From contig JALNYR010000142.1 of the NCBI GenBank assembly GCA_023229725.1, positions 1 through 6,318 on the forward strand: 6,318 bases of DNA. Reading direction: 5' to 3'. Under the pieces are notes generated by a model, which had not been told where the DNA came from, made no database searches, and worked only from the letters and a program-made list of their open reading frames with translations. This DNA is from Dehalococcoidia bacterium (GTDB taxonomy: Bacteria; Chloroflexota; Dehalococcoidia; GIF9; AB-539-J10). Shown one piece after another: positions 1-6,134 of the stretch. How positions within the stretch are numbered: the first letter of the stretch is position 1; each line of letters opens with the position of its first letter. A program made the translations under genes and the position numbers.

Positions 1-2
1 GC

Positions 3-266
3 TACAGCGCCGAGGACGTCCTGGCCCGATTCGGCTACTTCGTGCAGGCGCTGGAGTACGGGGCGCCGCCGCATGCCGGCATCGCTCTCGGCATCGACCG
101 GATGGCGATGCTGCTGGCAAATGAGTCAAGCATTCGGGAGGTCATCGCTTTCCCGAAGAATCAGAATGCCGTCGACCTCATGATGGATTCGCCGTCGGAG
201 GTCGACACTGCGCAACTCGATGAGTTGAATTTGTCGCTGAAGCGACGTCGCATAGACAGGACCTAG
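3..266 (+). CDS. aspS: Aspartyl-tRNA synthetase, C-terminal fragment
   Basis: This is the last 87 residues of a class II aminoacyl-tRNA synthetase that charges tRNA-Asp (and perhaps tRNA-Asn) in the cytoplasm. The gene runs in from the left edge, in frame from base 3, and ends at TAG 264-266. The fragment contains class II motif 3, seen as GIALGIDRMAMLL, whose arginine contacts ATP. It follows the AspRS-typical lead-in ALEYGAPPHAG. After motif 3 come IREVIAFPKNQ and DLMMDSPSEV, which match the conserved AspRS C-terminal region rather than LysRS or AsnRS. The full protein is usually near 590 residues, so about 85% lies outside the window. The fragment alone cannot show whether the enzyme is discriminating or also charges tRNA-Asn. 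The stop is 5 nt before the tig ATG, so the two are probably co-transcribed. Confidence 0.95.
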   Translation, partial: YSAEDVLARFGYFVQALEYGAPPHAGIALGIDRMAMLLANESSIREVIAFPKNQNAVDLMMDSPSEVDTAQLDELNLSLKRRRIDRT

Positions 267-271
267 GAGCA

Positions 272-1609
272 ATGAAGAGCACCGCAAAGAGCATCGAACA
301 TCGCCAGGCAGAGCTCCACATCGAGGCGGAGCAGCAGGAGTACGAGGCAGCCACGGTCGAGGCTTTCAAGCGCCTCGCGCGCAGAGCCTCCGTACCCGGC
401 TTCAGAAAGGGCAAGGCACCCAGGCAGGTGCTTGAGAAGCACATCGGCCACGAGGCAGTGGTCGACGAAGCGATCGAGCACATCTTCCCGGAGCTGTACG
501 AGCAGGCTCTCGTGACGCACGAGCTTCACCCCATCTCAACGCCGGACGTCGAGCTGGAGAAGCGCGAGCCTCCAACGTTCAAGGTCATCGTGCCACTCAC
601 GCCCGAGGTCACCCTCGGCGACTACCGCTCGGTACGCCTCCAACCGGAAGAAGTCGCCGTCACCGACGAGCATGTGCTTGGCGCGCTCGACCGGATACGT
701 GAGAGCCAGGCGGTGCTCGTCCCGGCCGAGCGGGCGCTGAAGTTCGACGATTTCGCCACCATCAACGTCAAGGCCACCGTCGACGGACAGCCGTTCCTCG
801 ACCACCAGCAGGTGACCTACCAGGCCGTGGCAGGTTCCGCCATGCCGGTTCCCGGTTTCGCCGAGGCAATCGTCGGGATGACCAAGGGCGAGACCAGGGA
901 GTTCGTGCTGCACATGCCCGACGACTTCCGCGTGCCGGAGCTTGCCGGCAAGGAATGCGCCTGCGCGGTCACCGTTCAGGAGGTCAAGCAGAAGGAACTG
1001 CCTGAGCTGGGCGACGGACTCGCCAAGACGTTCGGATTCGACACCTTCGACGCCTTGAAGGAGAAGGTCGGCTCCGACCTTGAGTCGAACGCCCGCAGCC
1101 AGGCTCGCACGGCGCTCATCCACAAAGCGCTCGACACAATTGCGGGGCAGGGCACCGTGGACTTTCCTCCCGTGCTGGAAGAGAAGGAGATGGCCGAGCT
1201 GCTCCAGGGAGAGGCGCGCCGGTACGGCTACAAGACCGCCGAGGACTACCTGCGCATGACGAACCGGAGCATCGACCAGATACGTGAAGACCTCAGGCCG
1301 TTGGCGCACACGCGCATCGTGAACGGCCTCATCCTCGACAAGCTCGCCGACACCGAGCACATCGAGGTCGGCGAAGACGATGTGACAAAGAAGGTCGAAG
1401 AGCTTCTATCCGAGACTCAGGACAAGGACAAGGCGCGCGAACTCCTGTCGACACCCGAGATGCGGGAGTCAATCGCCGCAAGGCTGCGGACGAACCGCAC
1501 GCTCGACTGGCTGGTGGCGACGGTCACCGGTTCAGTCGAGTCGGCGCCGGCCACGCAGACGGACGCCACGGGGACAGCGAGCGCGCCGGAGGTGGAATCG
1601 CATGGATAG
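272..1609 (+). CDS. tig: Trigger factor, ribosome-associated chaperone / peptidyl-prolyl isomerase
   Basis: Trigger factor docks at the ribosomal exit tunnel (protein L23) and shields nascent chains. At 445 residues it has normal family length and all three domains. The N-terminal ribosome-binding domain (about 1-115) carries the signature GFRKGKAP at residues 43-50, the position it has in E. coli. An FKBP-like PPIase domain spans about 150-240 (VPGFAEAIVGMTKGE at 193-207). A mostly helical C-terminal chaperone domain spans about 250-418, followed by a Thr/Ala/Ser-rich tail (419-445) that is probably disordered. The ATG at 272 fits the domain start. AGGAG at 265-269 lies unusually close (2 nt), while AGGA at 258-261, inside the aspS end, gives a normal 10-nt gap. 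The 3' end overlaps clpP by 8 nt, so a folding chaperone and a protease are made from coupled reading frames. Confidence 0.97.
   Translation: MKSTAKSIEHRQAELHIEAEQQEYEAATVEAFKRLARRASVPGFRKGKAPRQVLEKHIGHEAVVDEAIEHIFPELYEQALVTHELHPISTPDVELEKREPPTFKVIVPLTPEVTLGDYRSVRLQPEEVAVTDEHVLGALDRIRESQAVLVPAERALKFDDFATINVKATVDGQPFLDHQQVTYQAVAGSAMPVPGFAEAIVGMTKGETREFVLHMPDDFRVPELAGKECACAVTVQEVKQKELPELGDGLAKTFGFDTFDALKEKVGSDLESNARSQARTALIHKALDTIAGQGTVDFPPVLEEKEMAELLQGEARRYGYKTAEDYLRMTNRSIDQIREDLRPLAHTRIVNGLILDKLADTEHIEVGEDDVTKKVEELLSETQDKDKARELLSTPEMRESIAARLRTNRTLDWLVATVTGSVESAPATQTDATGTASAPEVESHG
1588..1595 (+). promoter_or_regulatory. Ribosome-binding site of clpP, inside the tig coding end
   Basis: GGAGGTGG lies 9 nt (counting from GGAGG) before the ATG at 1602. 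It is a near-perfect Shine-Dalgarno sequence embedded in the last codons of tig. It supports ATG 1602 as the clpP start and therefore the 8-nt overlap with tig. Confidence 0.8.
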
Positions 1610-2207
1610 CGTTTCGCAGGTTGTGATACCAACGGTCACCGAGACAGGCGCGCGCGGGGAACGGGCGTACGATATCTACTCCCTCCTCCTGCGCGAGCGG
1701 ATCATTTTCCTGGGGACAGCCATTAACGACCACGTCGCCAACCTCATCGTGGCACAACTGCTGTACCTCGACCGCGAGGACCCCGACAAGGACATCAGCC
1801 TGTACATCCATTCCCCGGGCGGCGTCATCAGCGCCGGCCTCGCCATCTACGACACGATGCAGCTCCTGAGATGCCCGGTGTCGACGATATGCGTCGGCCT
1901 CGCGGCGAGCATGGGCACGGTGCTGCTCTGTGCCGGCACGAAAGGGAAGCGTTTCGCCCTCCCGAACGCCACCATCCACCTGCACCAGGCCATCGGCGGC
2001 GCGCAGGGACAGGCCGCGGACATCGAGATTGCAGCCCGCGAGATCATGCGGCTCCAGGAGAAGATACGCGACATTCTGGCGCACCACACCGGACAGTCAG
2101 TCGACAAGATTTCGCACGACATCGACCGTGACTTCTACCTCGATCCGCGGCAGGCGAAGGAGTACGGGCTTATCGACGAGATTCTGACGAAGCCGGAGAA
2201 GAAGTGA
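1602..2207 (+). CDS. clpP: ATP-dependent Clp protease proteolytic subunit
   Basis: ClpP is a serine peptidase that forms a double-heptamer barrel. It degrades proteins fed in by AAA+ unfoldases such as ClpX, ClpC or ClpA. The 201-residue length is typical. The catalytic triad aligns without gaps to the B. subtilis enzyme: Ser103 in GLAASMG, His128 in HLHQAIGG, and Asp177 in HDIDRD. The oxyanion and strand region HSPGGVISAG (70-79) and the handle-region GGAQGQAADIEI (132-143) are intact. The N-terminus is short, with IPTVTETGARGERAYDIYSLLL matching the usual mature start, so any propeptide is at most about ten residues. No clpX follows, unlike the common tig-clpP-clpX order, so the unfoldase must be encoded elsewhere. 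The upstream overlap with tig and the GTGA overlap with the downstream small gene imply coupled translation. Confidence 0.97.
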   Translation: MDSVSQVVIPTVTETGARGERAYDIYSLLLRERIIFLGTAINDHVANLIVAQLLYLDREDPDKDISLYIHSPGGVISAGLAIYDTMQLLRCPVSTICVGLAASMGTVLLCAGTKGKRFALPNATIHLHQAIGGAQGQAADIEIAAREIMRLQEKIRDILAHHTGQSVDKISHDIDRDFYLDPRQAKEYGLIDEILTKPEKK

Positions 2208-2371
2208 GCTTCAGCATATCGTCGCTGCAGGACCTCTGGCGGGGGCCGCTCGCTGCCAGCGAGCGGTTCTGGGGCCTGGGAGAAGTGGGGCTTGGCGTCG
2301 TCATCTTCCTCACCATCTTCATCGTTGTCGTGGTCGCCTGGCTCATCCACAACACCGGCCGCTGGGACTAG
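2204..2371 (+). CDS. Small single-pass membrane protein (55 aa) coupled to clpP
   Basis: I recognise no family. The frame opens with GTG at 2204-2206, which shares bases with the clpP stop TGA (2205-2207), a classic GTGA termination-reinitiation overlap. GGAG at 2195-2198 sits 5 nt upstream. It ends at TAG 2369-2371. The 55-residue product has an aromatic, amphipathic-looking N-terminal part (LQDLWRGPLAASERFWGLGE). One strongly hydrophobic stretch follows at residues 28-48 (GVVIFLTIFIVVVVAWLI is its core), long enough for one transmembrane helix. A short polar tail HNTGRWD closes it. Charges on either side are balanced, so orientation is unclear. There are no cysteines and no signal-peptidase site. 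Its position suggests co-expression with clpP. Helping anchor or modulate a membrane complex is only a guess. Confidence 0.7.
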   Translation: MSFSISSLQDLWRGPLAASERFWGLGEVGLGVVIFLTIFIVVVVAWLIHNTGRWD

Positions 2372-2472
2372 CGAGTCGACGGCGGGAACACCCTCGCCTG
2401 AAGCCAATCGCAAACGGCCCGGCCCTCGCAGGCAGGGCGCCCGTATCGGTTGTCGCCCCACCAACTTGCCTA

Positions 2473-2501
2473 TTCTAACTCCCGATACCGTGTGATATGA
2501 T
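2473..2501 (+). promoter_or_regulatory. Candidate sigma-70-type promoter with extended -10 for the etf operon
   Basis: TATGAT at 2496-2501 differs from TATAAT at one base and is preceded by TG at 2493-2494, giving an extended -10. A poor -35 (TTCTAA, 2473-2478, three of six matches) lies 17 nt upstream, which is acceptable because extended -10 promoters tolerate weak -35 boxes. The local sequence is A+T-rich compared with its surroundings. Transcription would start near 2508 and give a leader of about 190 nt before etfB. Confidence 0.45.
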
Positions 2502-2574
2502 GCGTCAGCGCTTCGGCGAAGATATATGGGTCTTTGCACGCGACAGCCACTGAGCGAATCACAGACGATGGCAT

Positions 2575-2617
2575 CGGCCGGTTCCGGATTGTCTCCGGAC
2601 CCGGCCGTTTTCGTTTT
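2575..2617 (+). terminator. Intrinsic terminator-like hairpin between clpP block and etfB
   Basis: Bases 2575-2588 pair with 2594-2607 as a 14-position stem, 13 base pairs with one T-C mismatch at 2582/2600, around a 5-nt loop (TTGTC). The U-rich tail TTTTCGTTTT (2608-2617) follows directly. This is the form of a rho-independent terminator reading on the plus strand. It lies 204 nt after the last gene of block 1 and 81 nt before etfB, downstream of the candidate promoter. It could therefore stop read-through from block 1, attenuate the etf transcript, or do both. Confidence 0.7.
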
Positions 2618-2684
2618 GGGGACGAAAGCACCTGGCAAGGAGGTGTTCGGGATAGACCTCACGGAAGCGACCCTCAATACGCAC

Positions 2685-2693
2685 AGGGAGGAG
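2685..2693 (+). promoter_or_regulatory. Ribosome-binding site of etfB
   Basis: AGGGAGGAG ends 5 nt before the ATG at 2699, with its GGAGG core 7 nt away. This is a strong site. It decides the etfB start over the orphan Shine-Dalgarno sequence about 45 nt upstream. Confidence 0.75.
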
Positions 2694-2698
2694 CCTGA

Positions 2699-3508
2699 AT
2701 GGCTGACATAATTGTTCCAATCAAGCAAGTGCCTGACATGGAACGGGTGAAGTTCGACACGGAGACGGGCAGGGTCGACCGCAGCTCGGCCTCCGGCGAA
2801 ATCAACCCGTTCGACCTGAATGCGCTTGAGACGGCGGTACAGCTCAAGGAGAAGCTTGGCGGGACCGTCACGACCATCAGCATGGGACCGCCGCAGGCCG
2901 AGTCATCAGTCCGCGACAGTCTGTCGCGCGGGGCCGACCGGGGCATCCTGCTGGCCGGCAAGGAATTCGCCGGCGCAGACACCTGGGCAACGTCCTACAC
3001 CCTTGCCAGCGCCATCAAGAAGCTGGGCAAGTTCGACATCATCGTCTGCGGCGAGAAGACGGTCGACGGCGACACCGGGCAGGTGGGACCCGAGATTGGC
3101 GAGTGGCTCGGCATTCCCCACATTGCCTACGTGTCAAGGGTGCGTGAGGCGAGCTCGGACGGCATCACCGTGGTCTGCGAAATGGAGAGTGACCGGTACA
3201 TCATCGCCTCTCCAATGCCCGTCCTCATCACAGTGACGAAGGACATCAACAGCCCTCGTCTGCCGAGCTTCGCGGACAAGATGAAGGCCCGCAAAGCCCA
3301 GATAGAGACGTGGGGGGCGGCCGACCTCGCGGGCGTAGCCGACTCGGCGAACTTCGGTCTGAAGGGCTCACCCACGAAGCTGAAGAAGGTCGTCGTTCCT
3401 TCTGAAGAGGGTCGCAAGGGCGAGGTGTTCCGCGACAGCCCTGACGAATCCGCAAAGAAGGTGGCCGATGCGCTGCAGAAGCTCGGCCTGCTCGGGAGCG
3501 CGAAATGA
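2699..3508 (+). CDS. etfB: Electron transfer flavoprotein beta subunit, bifurcating-type
   Basis: EtfB pairs with EtfA to form a soluble flavoprotein that shuttles electrons between dehydrogenases and NAD, ferredoxin or quinone partners. The 269-residue length is normal. Recognisable pieces are IIVPIKQVPD at the N-terminus, EINPFDLNALE (34-44), SMGPPQAESSVRDSL (61-75) and FAGADTWATSYTL (90-102). The nucleotide loop CGEKTVDGDTGQVGP covers 117-131. Canonical respiratory ETFs, as I recall them, have a DDDxNQTGQ-like loop that binds AMP. The DGDTxQVGP form is typical of bifurcating clostridial ETFs, which hold a second FAD. Here the usual Ala after DGDT is Gly127. The docking-loop region LPSFADKMKARKAQIETW (188-205) is present; it is the arm that contacts the dehydrogenase. 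etfB overlaps etfA by ATGA (3505-3508), which favours equal synthesis. Confidence 0.95.
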   Translation: MADIIVPIKQVPDMERVKFDTETGRVDRSSASGEINPFDLNALETAVQLKEKLGGTVTTISMGPPQAESSVRDSLSRGADRGILLAGKEFAGADTWATSYTLASAIKKLGKFDIIVCGEKTVDGDTGQVGPEIGEWLGIPHIAYVSRVREASSDGITVVCEMESDRYIIASPMPVLITVTKDINSPRLPSFADKMKARKAQIETWGAADLAGVADSANFGLKGSPTKLKKVVVPSEEGRKGEVFRDSPDESAKKVADALQKLGLLGSAK

Positions 3509-4485
3509 ACGCTGACTACAAGGGATTGATGGTTTTCGCTGAGCAACGCGAGGGCAAGATTCACCCGGTCTCCTACGAACTGCTCGGCAAAGGCACTGAG
3601 ATTGCGAAGAAGCTGGGCATCGAAGTGTCCGCTCTTCTGCTCGGCTCCAACATGGGAGACGAGGTCAAGGAGCTCATCTACTACGGTGCGCAGAAGGTCT
3701 ACTACATCGACAATCCCGTGCTTCGTGACTTCGATGTGCTCAACTACAAGCACAACATCTGCCGGCTGGTGAACGAGGTCAAGCCCGAGACGCTGCTGGT
3801 CGGGGCCACCCACCTCGGGCGGTCGCTTGCCCCCCGGGTCGCATCCGCGCTCAGCACCGGTCTGACCGCAGACTGCACCTCCCTCGAGGTCGGTGACGAG
3901 GGCAACCTGATTCAGATCCGACCCGCCTTCAGCGGCAATATCCTTGCACATATCTGGACCACGACCCGTCCTCAGATGGCCACCGTCCGCTACAAGGTCA
4001 TGCAGAAGCTGGCGCGCGATGCGTCCCGAAAGGGCGAAATCGTCCGCAAGGATGCGGCGATCGTCGACTCCGTGCTCAAGATTGTGAGCAAGGAGAGCGC
4101 CGGCGGCGTCAACATCGCCGAAGCGGACGTCATTGTCTGCGGCGGCCGCGGCCTCAAGAGCGCAGCGGATTTCTCGTTGATTAAGGACCTGGCCGACGCC
4201 ATGGGCGGCGTCGTCGGCTGCACCCGTCCCATCGTGGACGACGGATGGGTCGGCAAGGAGCACCAGGTCGGCTTCAGCGGCAACACGGTCAAACCCAAAC
4301 TCTACGTAGCAGTCGGTGTGTCGGGTAGCCCTCAGCACCTGGCGGGGATGCGCGACTCAGACGTCATCCTCGCAATCAACGCCGACCCATCGGCTCCGAT
4401 ATTCAAGGTTGCGGACTACGGCATCGTCGGCGATCTGTACGAAGTGCTCCCCAAGCTGACGGCCGAGGCGAAACGAAGGAGCTGA
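3505..4485 (+). CDS. etfA: Electron transfer flavoprotein alpha subunit
   Basis: EtfA binds the FAD that passes electrons to the partner dehydrogenase. At 326 residues it has a complete N-terminal domain (about 1-190, with LVGATHLGRSLAPRVAS at 98-114 and TRPQMATVR at 154-162) and a complete C-terminal FAD domain (about 205-326). FAD-contact residues recalled from human ETFA align at a constant offset of 8: Arg241, Ser258 (Thr in human), His278, Asn292 and Asp310. Two departures from consensus are Phe257, where the VGQTG loop has Gln, and SGSPQHLAGM (273-282) in place of SGAIQHLAGM. The protein starts directly at the ETF fold, so it lacks the extra N-terminal ferredoxin domain found in some bifurcating EtfA proteins such as acetogen LctC. 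GGGAG at 3494-3498 supports the ATG at 3505. Confidence 0.96.
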   Translation: MNADYKGLMVFAEQREGKIHPVSYELLGKGTEIAKKLGIEVSALLLGSNMGDEVKELIYYGAQKVYYIDNPVLRDFDVLNYKHNICRLVNEVKPETLLVGATHLGRSLAPRVASALSTGLTADCTSLEVGDEGNLIQIRPAFSGNILAHIWTTTRPQMATVRYKVMQKLARDASRKGEIVRKDAAIVDSVLKIVSKESAGGVNIAEADVIVCGGRGLKSAADFSLIKDLADAMGGVVGCTRPIVDDGWVGKEHQVGFSGNTVKPKLYVAVGVSGSPQHLAGMRDSDVILAINADPSAPIFKVADYGIVGDLYEVLPKLTAEAKRRS

Positions 4486-4489
4486 TAGC

Positions 4490-5860
4490 ATGGTCACTGC
4501 AAAGGCCCTCAGGGATATTGTCGGCAACGACTGGGTCGTCACCGCCAAGGACCAGACGGCGCCCTACAAGGTTGATTCCACACCGCCGCCCGTCATGCCG
4601 AAGGCTGCGGACAACGTCATCGTCGTCAAACCCGCCACGGCGGAGGAAGTCTCCGCCATCATGAAGCTGGCGAACCGTGAGAAGACCCCCGTCTACGTTC
4701 GCGGCGGTGGAACCGGCATGGCCGGCGGCGCCATACCCACAAGGGATGGCATCGTGCTCTCCATGGAGCGGTTCGACAAGATCGAGGAGATCGACACCCG
4801 CAACCTGATGGCCGTGGCCCAGGCCGGCGTCACGCTGGGACAACTCCTCGCAGCAGCCGATGCGAAGAACATGTCCTTCCCGCCTCATCCAGGCGATGAG
4901 GGGGCGCAGCTCGGCGGACTTGCCGTCTGCAACGCCGGCGGGGCGCGCGCGGTAAAGTTCGGCGTCATGCGCAACTACGTGAAGGGCCTCGAGGTTGTCC
5001 TGCCCACCGGCGAGATAGTCACCATGGGCGGGAAGCTCCTCAAGTGCAACACCGGGCTGCCGCTGCTGCACCTCATGGTGGACAGCGAAGGCATACTCGG
5101 CGTCGTCACGAAGGTCACGCTGCGGCTCTACCCGAGATTCGCCGGCACCGCCACGATGGTCATCTCGTACGACAACCGCAACGATGCCATCAACACCGTC
5201 CCGGCAATCCTCCAGGCCGGCATCATCCCGCTCGCAATCGAGTTCATGGACCGCGAGATAGTCGACCTCACAGCAAAGTACCTCGGCATGACGTGGCCCG
5301 CCCCGAAGGGGAAAGCATACCTCATCGTCATCCTGACCGGAGCCAATGAGGACGAGGTCTACTACCAGGCAGAGCAGATCTCCGCTGTCTGTCAGAAGTT
5401 CGGGGCCGTTGACACGCTCATGGCCGAGCGGCGCGAGGAGCAGGCAGCCATCCTCAAGATCCGCAGCGAGGTACAGTCGGCCGTCTCGCCGAATGCGGAC
5501 TCCCTCGACACTGCCGTTCCGCCGGGCGAGATAGGCCCGCTGATGGACGCCGTCGACAAGATTGCAGCCAAGTACGGGGTCAAGATTCCCGCGGTCGGCC
5601 ATGCCGCCGACGGCAACATCCACCACATCCTCGTGAAGGACATCGGCGACCGCGGTCTGCTGGACCAGATCAAGGGAGAGGTGTACGCCGCAGCCATGAG
5701 TCTCGGCGGGACCATTACGGCCGAGCACGGTATCGGCAAGAAGGGCATACACTACCTCGATCTCTACATGGACGAGCGGCAGAAGCAAATCATGAGGGAC
5801 ATCAAGAAGGCGTTCGACCCGAACAACATCCTCAACCCGGGCACCGCCATAGTCCCCTGA
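4490..5860 (+). CDS. FAD-linked 2-hydroxyacid dehydrogenase, GlcD/LctD family
   Basis: This 456-residue flavoenzyme of the VAO/GlcD family should oxidise a 2-hydroxyacid (D-lactate, glycolate or 2-hydroxyglutarate) to the 2-oxoacid. An FAD_binding_4 domain spans about 38-215, with the pyrophosphate loop VRGGGTGMAGGAIP at 70-83 and CNAGGARAVKFGVMRNYV at 147-164. The C-terminal FAD-oxidase domain follows. It has a metal-site pattern: His371 and His378 in GHAADGNIH, and Glu412 in AEHGIG. Their spacing (7 and 34) equals that of the zinc ligands I recall in human D-2-hydroxyglutarate dehydrogenase. His413 would be the catalytic base. There is no Cys-rich iron-sulfur domain, signal peptide or membrane segment, so it is probably soluble. 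AAGGAG at 4476-4481 lies 8 nt before the ATG, and the gap from etfA is only 4 nt. The neighbouring ETF is its likely electron acceptor. Confidence 0.92.
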   Translation: MVTAKALRDIVGNDWVVTAKDQTAPYKVDSTPPPVMPKAADNVIVVKPATAEEVSAIMKLANREKTPVYVRGGGTGMAGGAIPTRDGIVLSMERFDKIEEIDTRNLMAVAQAGVTLGQLLAAADAKNMSFPPHPGDEGAQLGGLAVCNAGGARAVKFGVMRNYVKGLEVVLPTGEIVTMGGKLLKCNTGLPLLHLMVDSEGILGVVTKVTLRLYPRFAGTATMVISYDNRNDAINTVPAILQAGIIPLAIEFMDREIVDLTAKYLGMTWPAPKGKAYLIVILTGANEDEVYYQAEQISAVCQKFGAVDTLMAERREEQAAILKIRSEVQSAVSPNADSLDTAVPPGEIGPLMDAVDKIAAKYGVKIPAVGHAADGNIHHILVKDIGDRGLLDQIKGEVYAAAMSLGGTITAEHGIGKKGIHYLDLYMDERQKQIMRDIKKAFDPNNILNPGTAIVP

Positions 5861-5881
5861 GTACGTCCACAGCCGTAGCTG

Positions 5882-5914
5882 CGCGGGCCTGTCCCCGGGG
5901 ACAGGCCCGCGTTT
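5882..5914 (+). terminator. Intrinsic terminator of the etfBA-dehydrogenase operon (perfect palindrome)
   Basis: Bases 5882-5896 and 5897-5911 are perfect inverted repeats, a 30-nt palindrome that in RNA folds as a very G+C-rich stem with a minimal loop. TTT (5912-5914) follows, then C. It starts 21 nt after the dehydrogenase stop. The T tract is short, but the stem is very stable. The complementary strand has no T run after the stem, so plus-strand termination is favoured. I see no gene between it and the minus-strand frame ending at 6135. Confidence 0.75.
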
Positions 5915-6134
5915 CATGTCCAGAGCCCGCCATCGCCGCCCGGATGACTTCAAGTCGCAGTCAGTCACCTGGCCGGCATGGCGCGGACCATGGCAGTCAA
6001 TCGTGAGCGTCTCCGAGCGAAGCACCAACGGGAGCGAGAGGCACGACCGTCAGTATGGTCACGCTCGACGATGACCTTCGAAGACGCGCGCCCGCCGCGT
6101 GACGCGACGTGGCGTGGTGAAGAGGGATCGGGAA

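Larger units (their letters stand above)
2372..2698 (+). other. Non-coding region and etfB leader
   Basis: This 327-nt gap separates the clpP block from the etf block and shows no convincing protein-coding frame. From left to right it holds a weak hairpin (GCCCT 2422-2426 with AGGGC 2434-2438, no U tract) and a candidate promoter (2473-2501). A strong terminator-like hairpin with a U-rich tail follows (2575-2617). A second, smaller stem (2607-2614 with 2622-2629) overlaps that tail. Last come an orphan perfect Shine-Dalgarno sequence (2637-2645) and the etfB ribosome-binding site (2685-2693). I compared it by eye with FMN, cobalamin, glycine, c-di-GMP and T-box consensus motifs and found none. 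Confidence 0.6.

Noticed and set aside
536..1360. A 274-codon minus-strand open frame opposite tig
   Set aside because: It is antisense to a complete trigger factor, and its composition is Leu/Val/Asp-rich as expected from reversed codons.
2443..2488. Inverted 7-mers GTATCGG (2443-2449) and CCGATAC (2482-2488) flanking the -35 region, considered as an operator
   Set aside because: A 7-bp inverted match is readily found by chance within about 100 bases, and the arms are 32 nt apart with no further symmetry.
2466..2501. TTGCCT (2466-2471) as the -35 box for the TATGAT -10
   Set aside because: The spacer would be 24 nt, well outside the usual 16-18 nt. TTCTAA with 17 nt was preferred despite its weaker match.
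2497..2553. An 18-codon leader-peptide-like frame starting ATGATG
   Set aside because: Its start codons overlap the proposed -10 box, so a transcript from that promoter would not contain them, and there is no run of regulatory codons.
2526..2711. A 61-codon plus-strand frame spanning the etf leader and ending 13 nt inside etfB
   Set aside because: It has only a weak GAAGA upstream, runs through the terminator hairpin, has more A/T at third positions than the neighbouring genes appear to, and shows no recognisable motif. Translational coupling to etfB remains a remote possibility.
3127..4338. A 403-codon minus-strand open frame across etfB and etfA
   Set aside because: It is the antisense shadow of two well-conserved genes, with no family features and no credible ribosome-binding site noted.
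4403..6028. A 541-codon open frame on the minus strand opposite etfA end and the dehydrogenase
   Set aside because: The plus strand encodes a full, recognisable flavoenzyme here. Long antisense frames are expected in G+C-rich genes, and this one has no recognisable motif and crosses the terminator.
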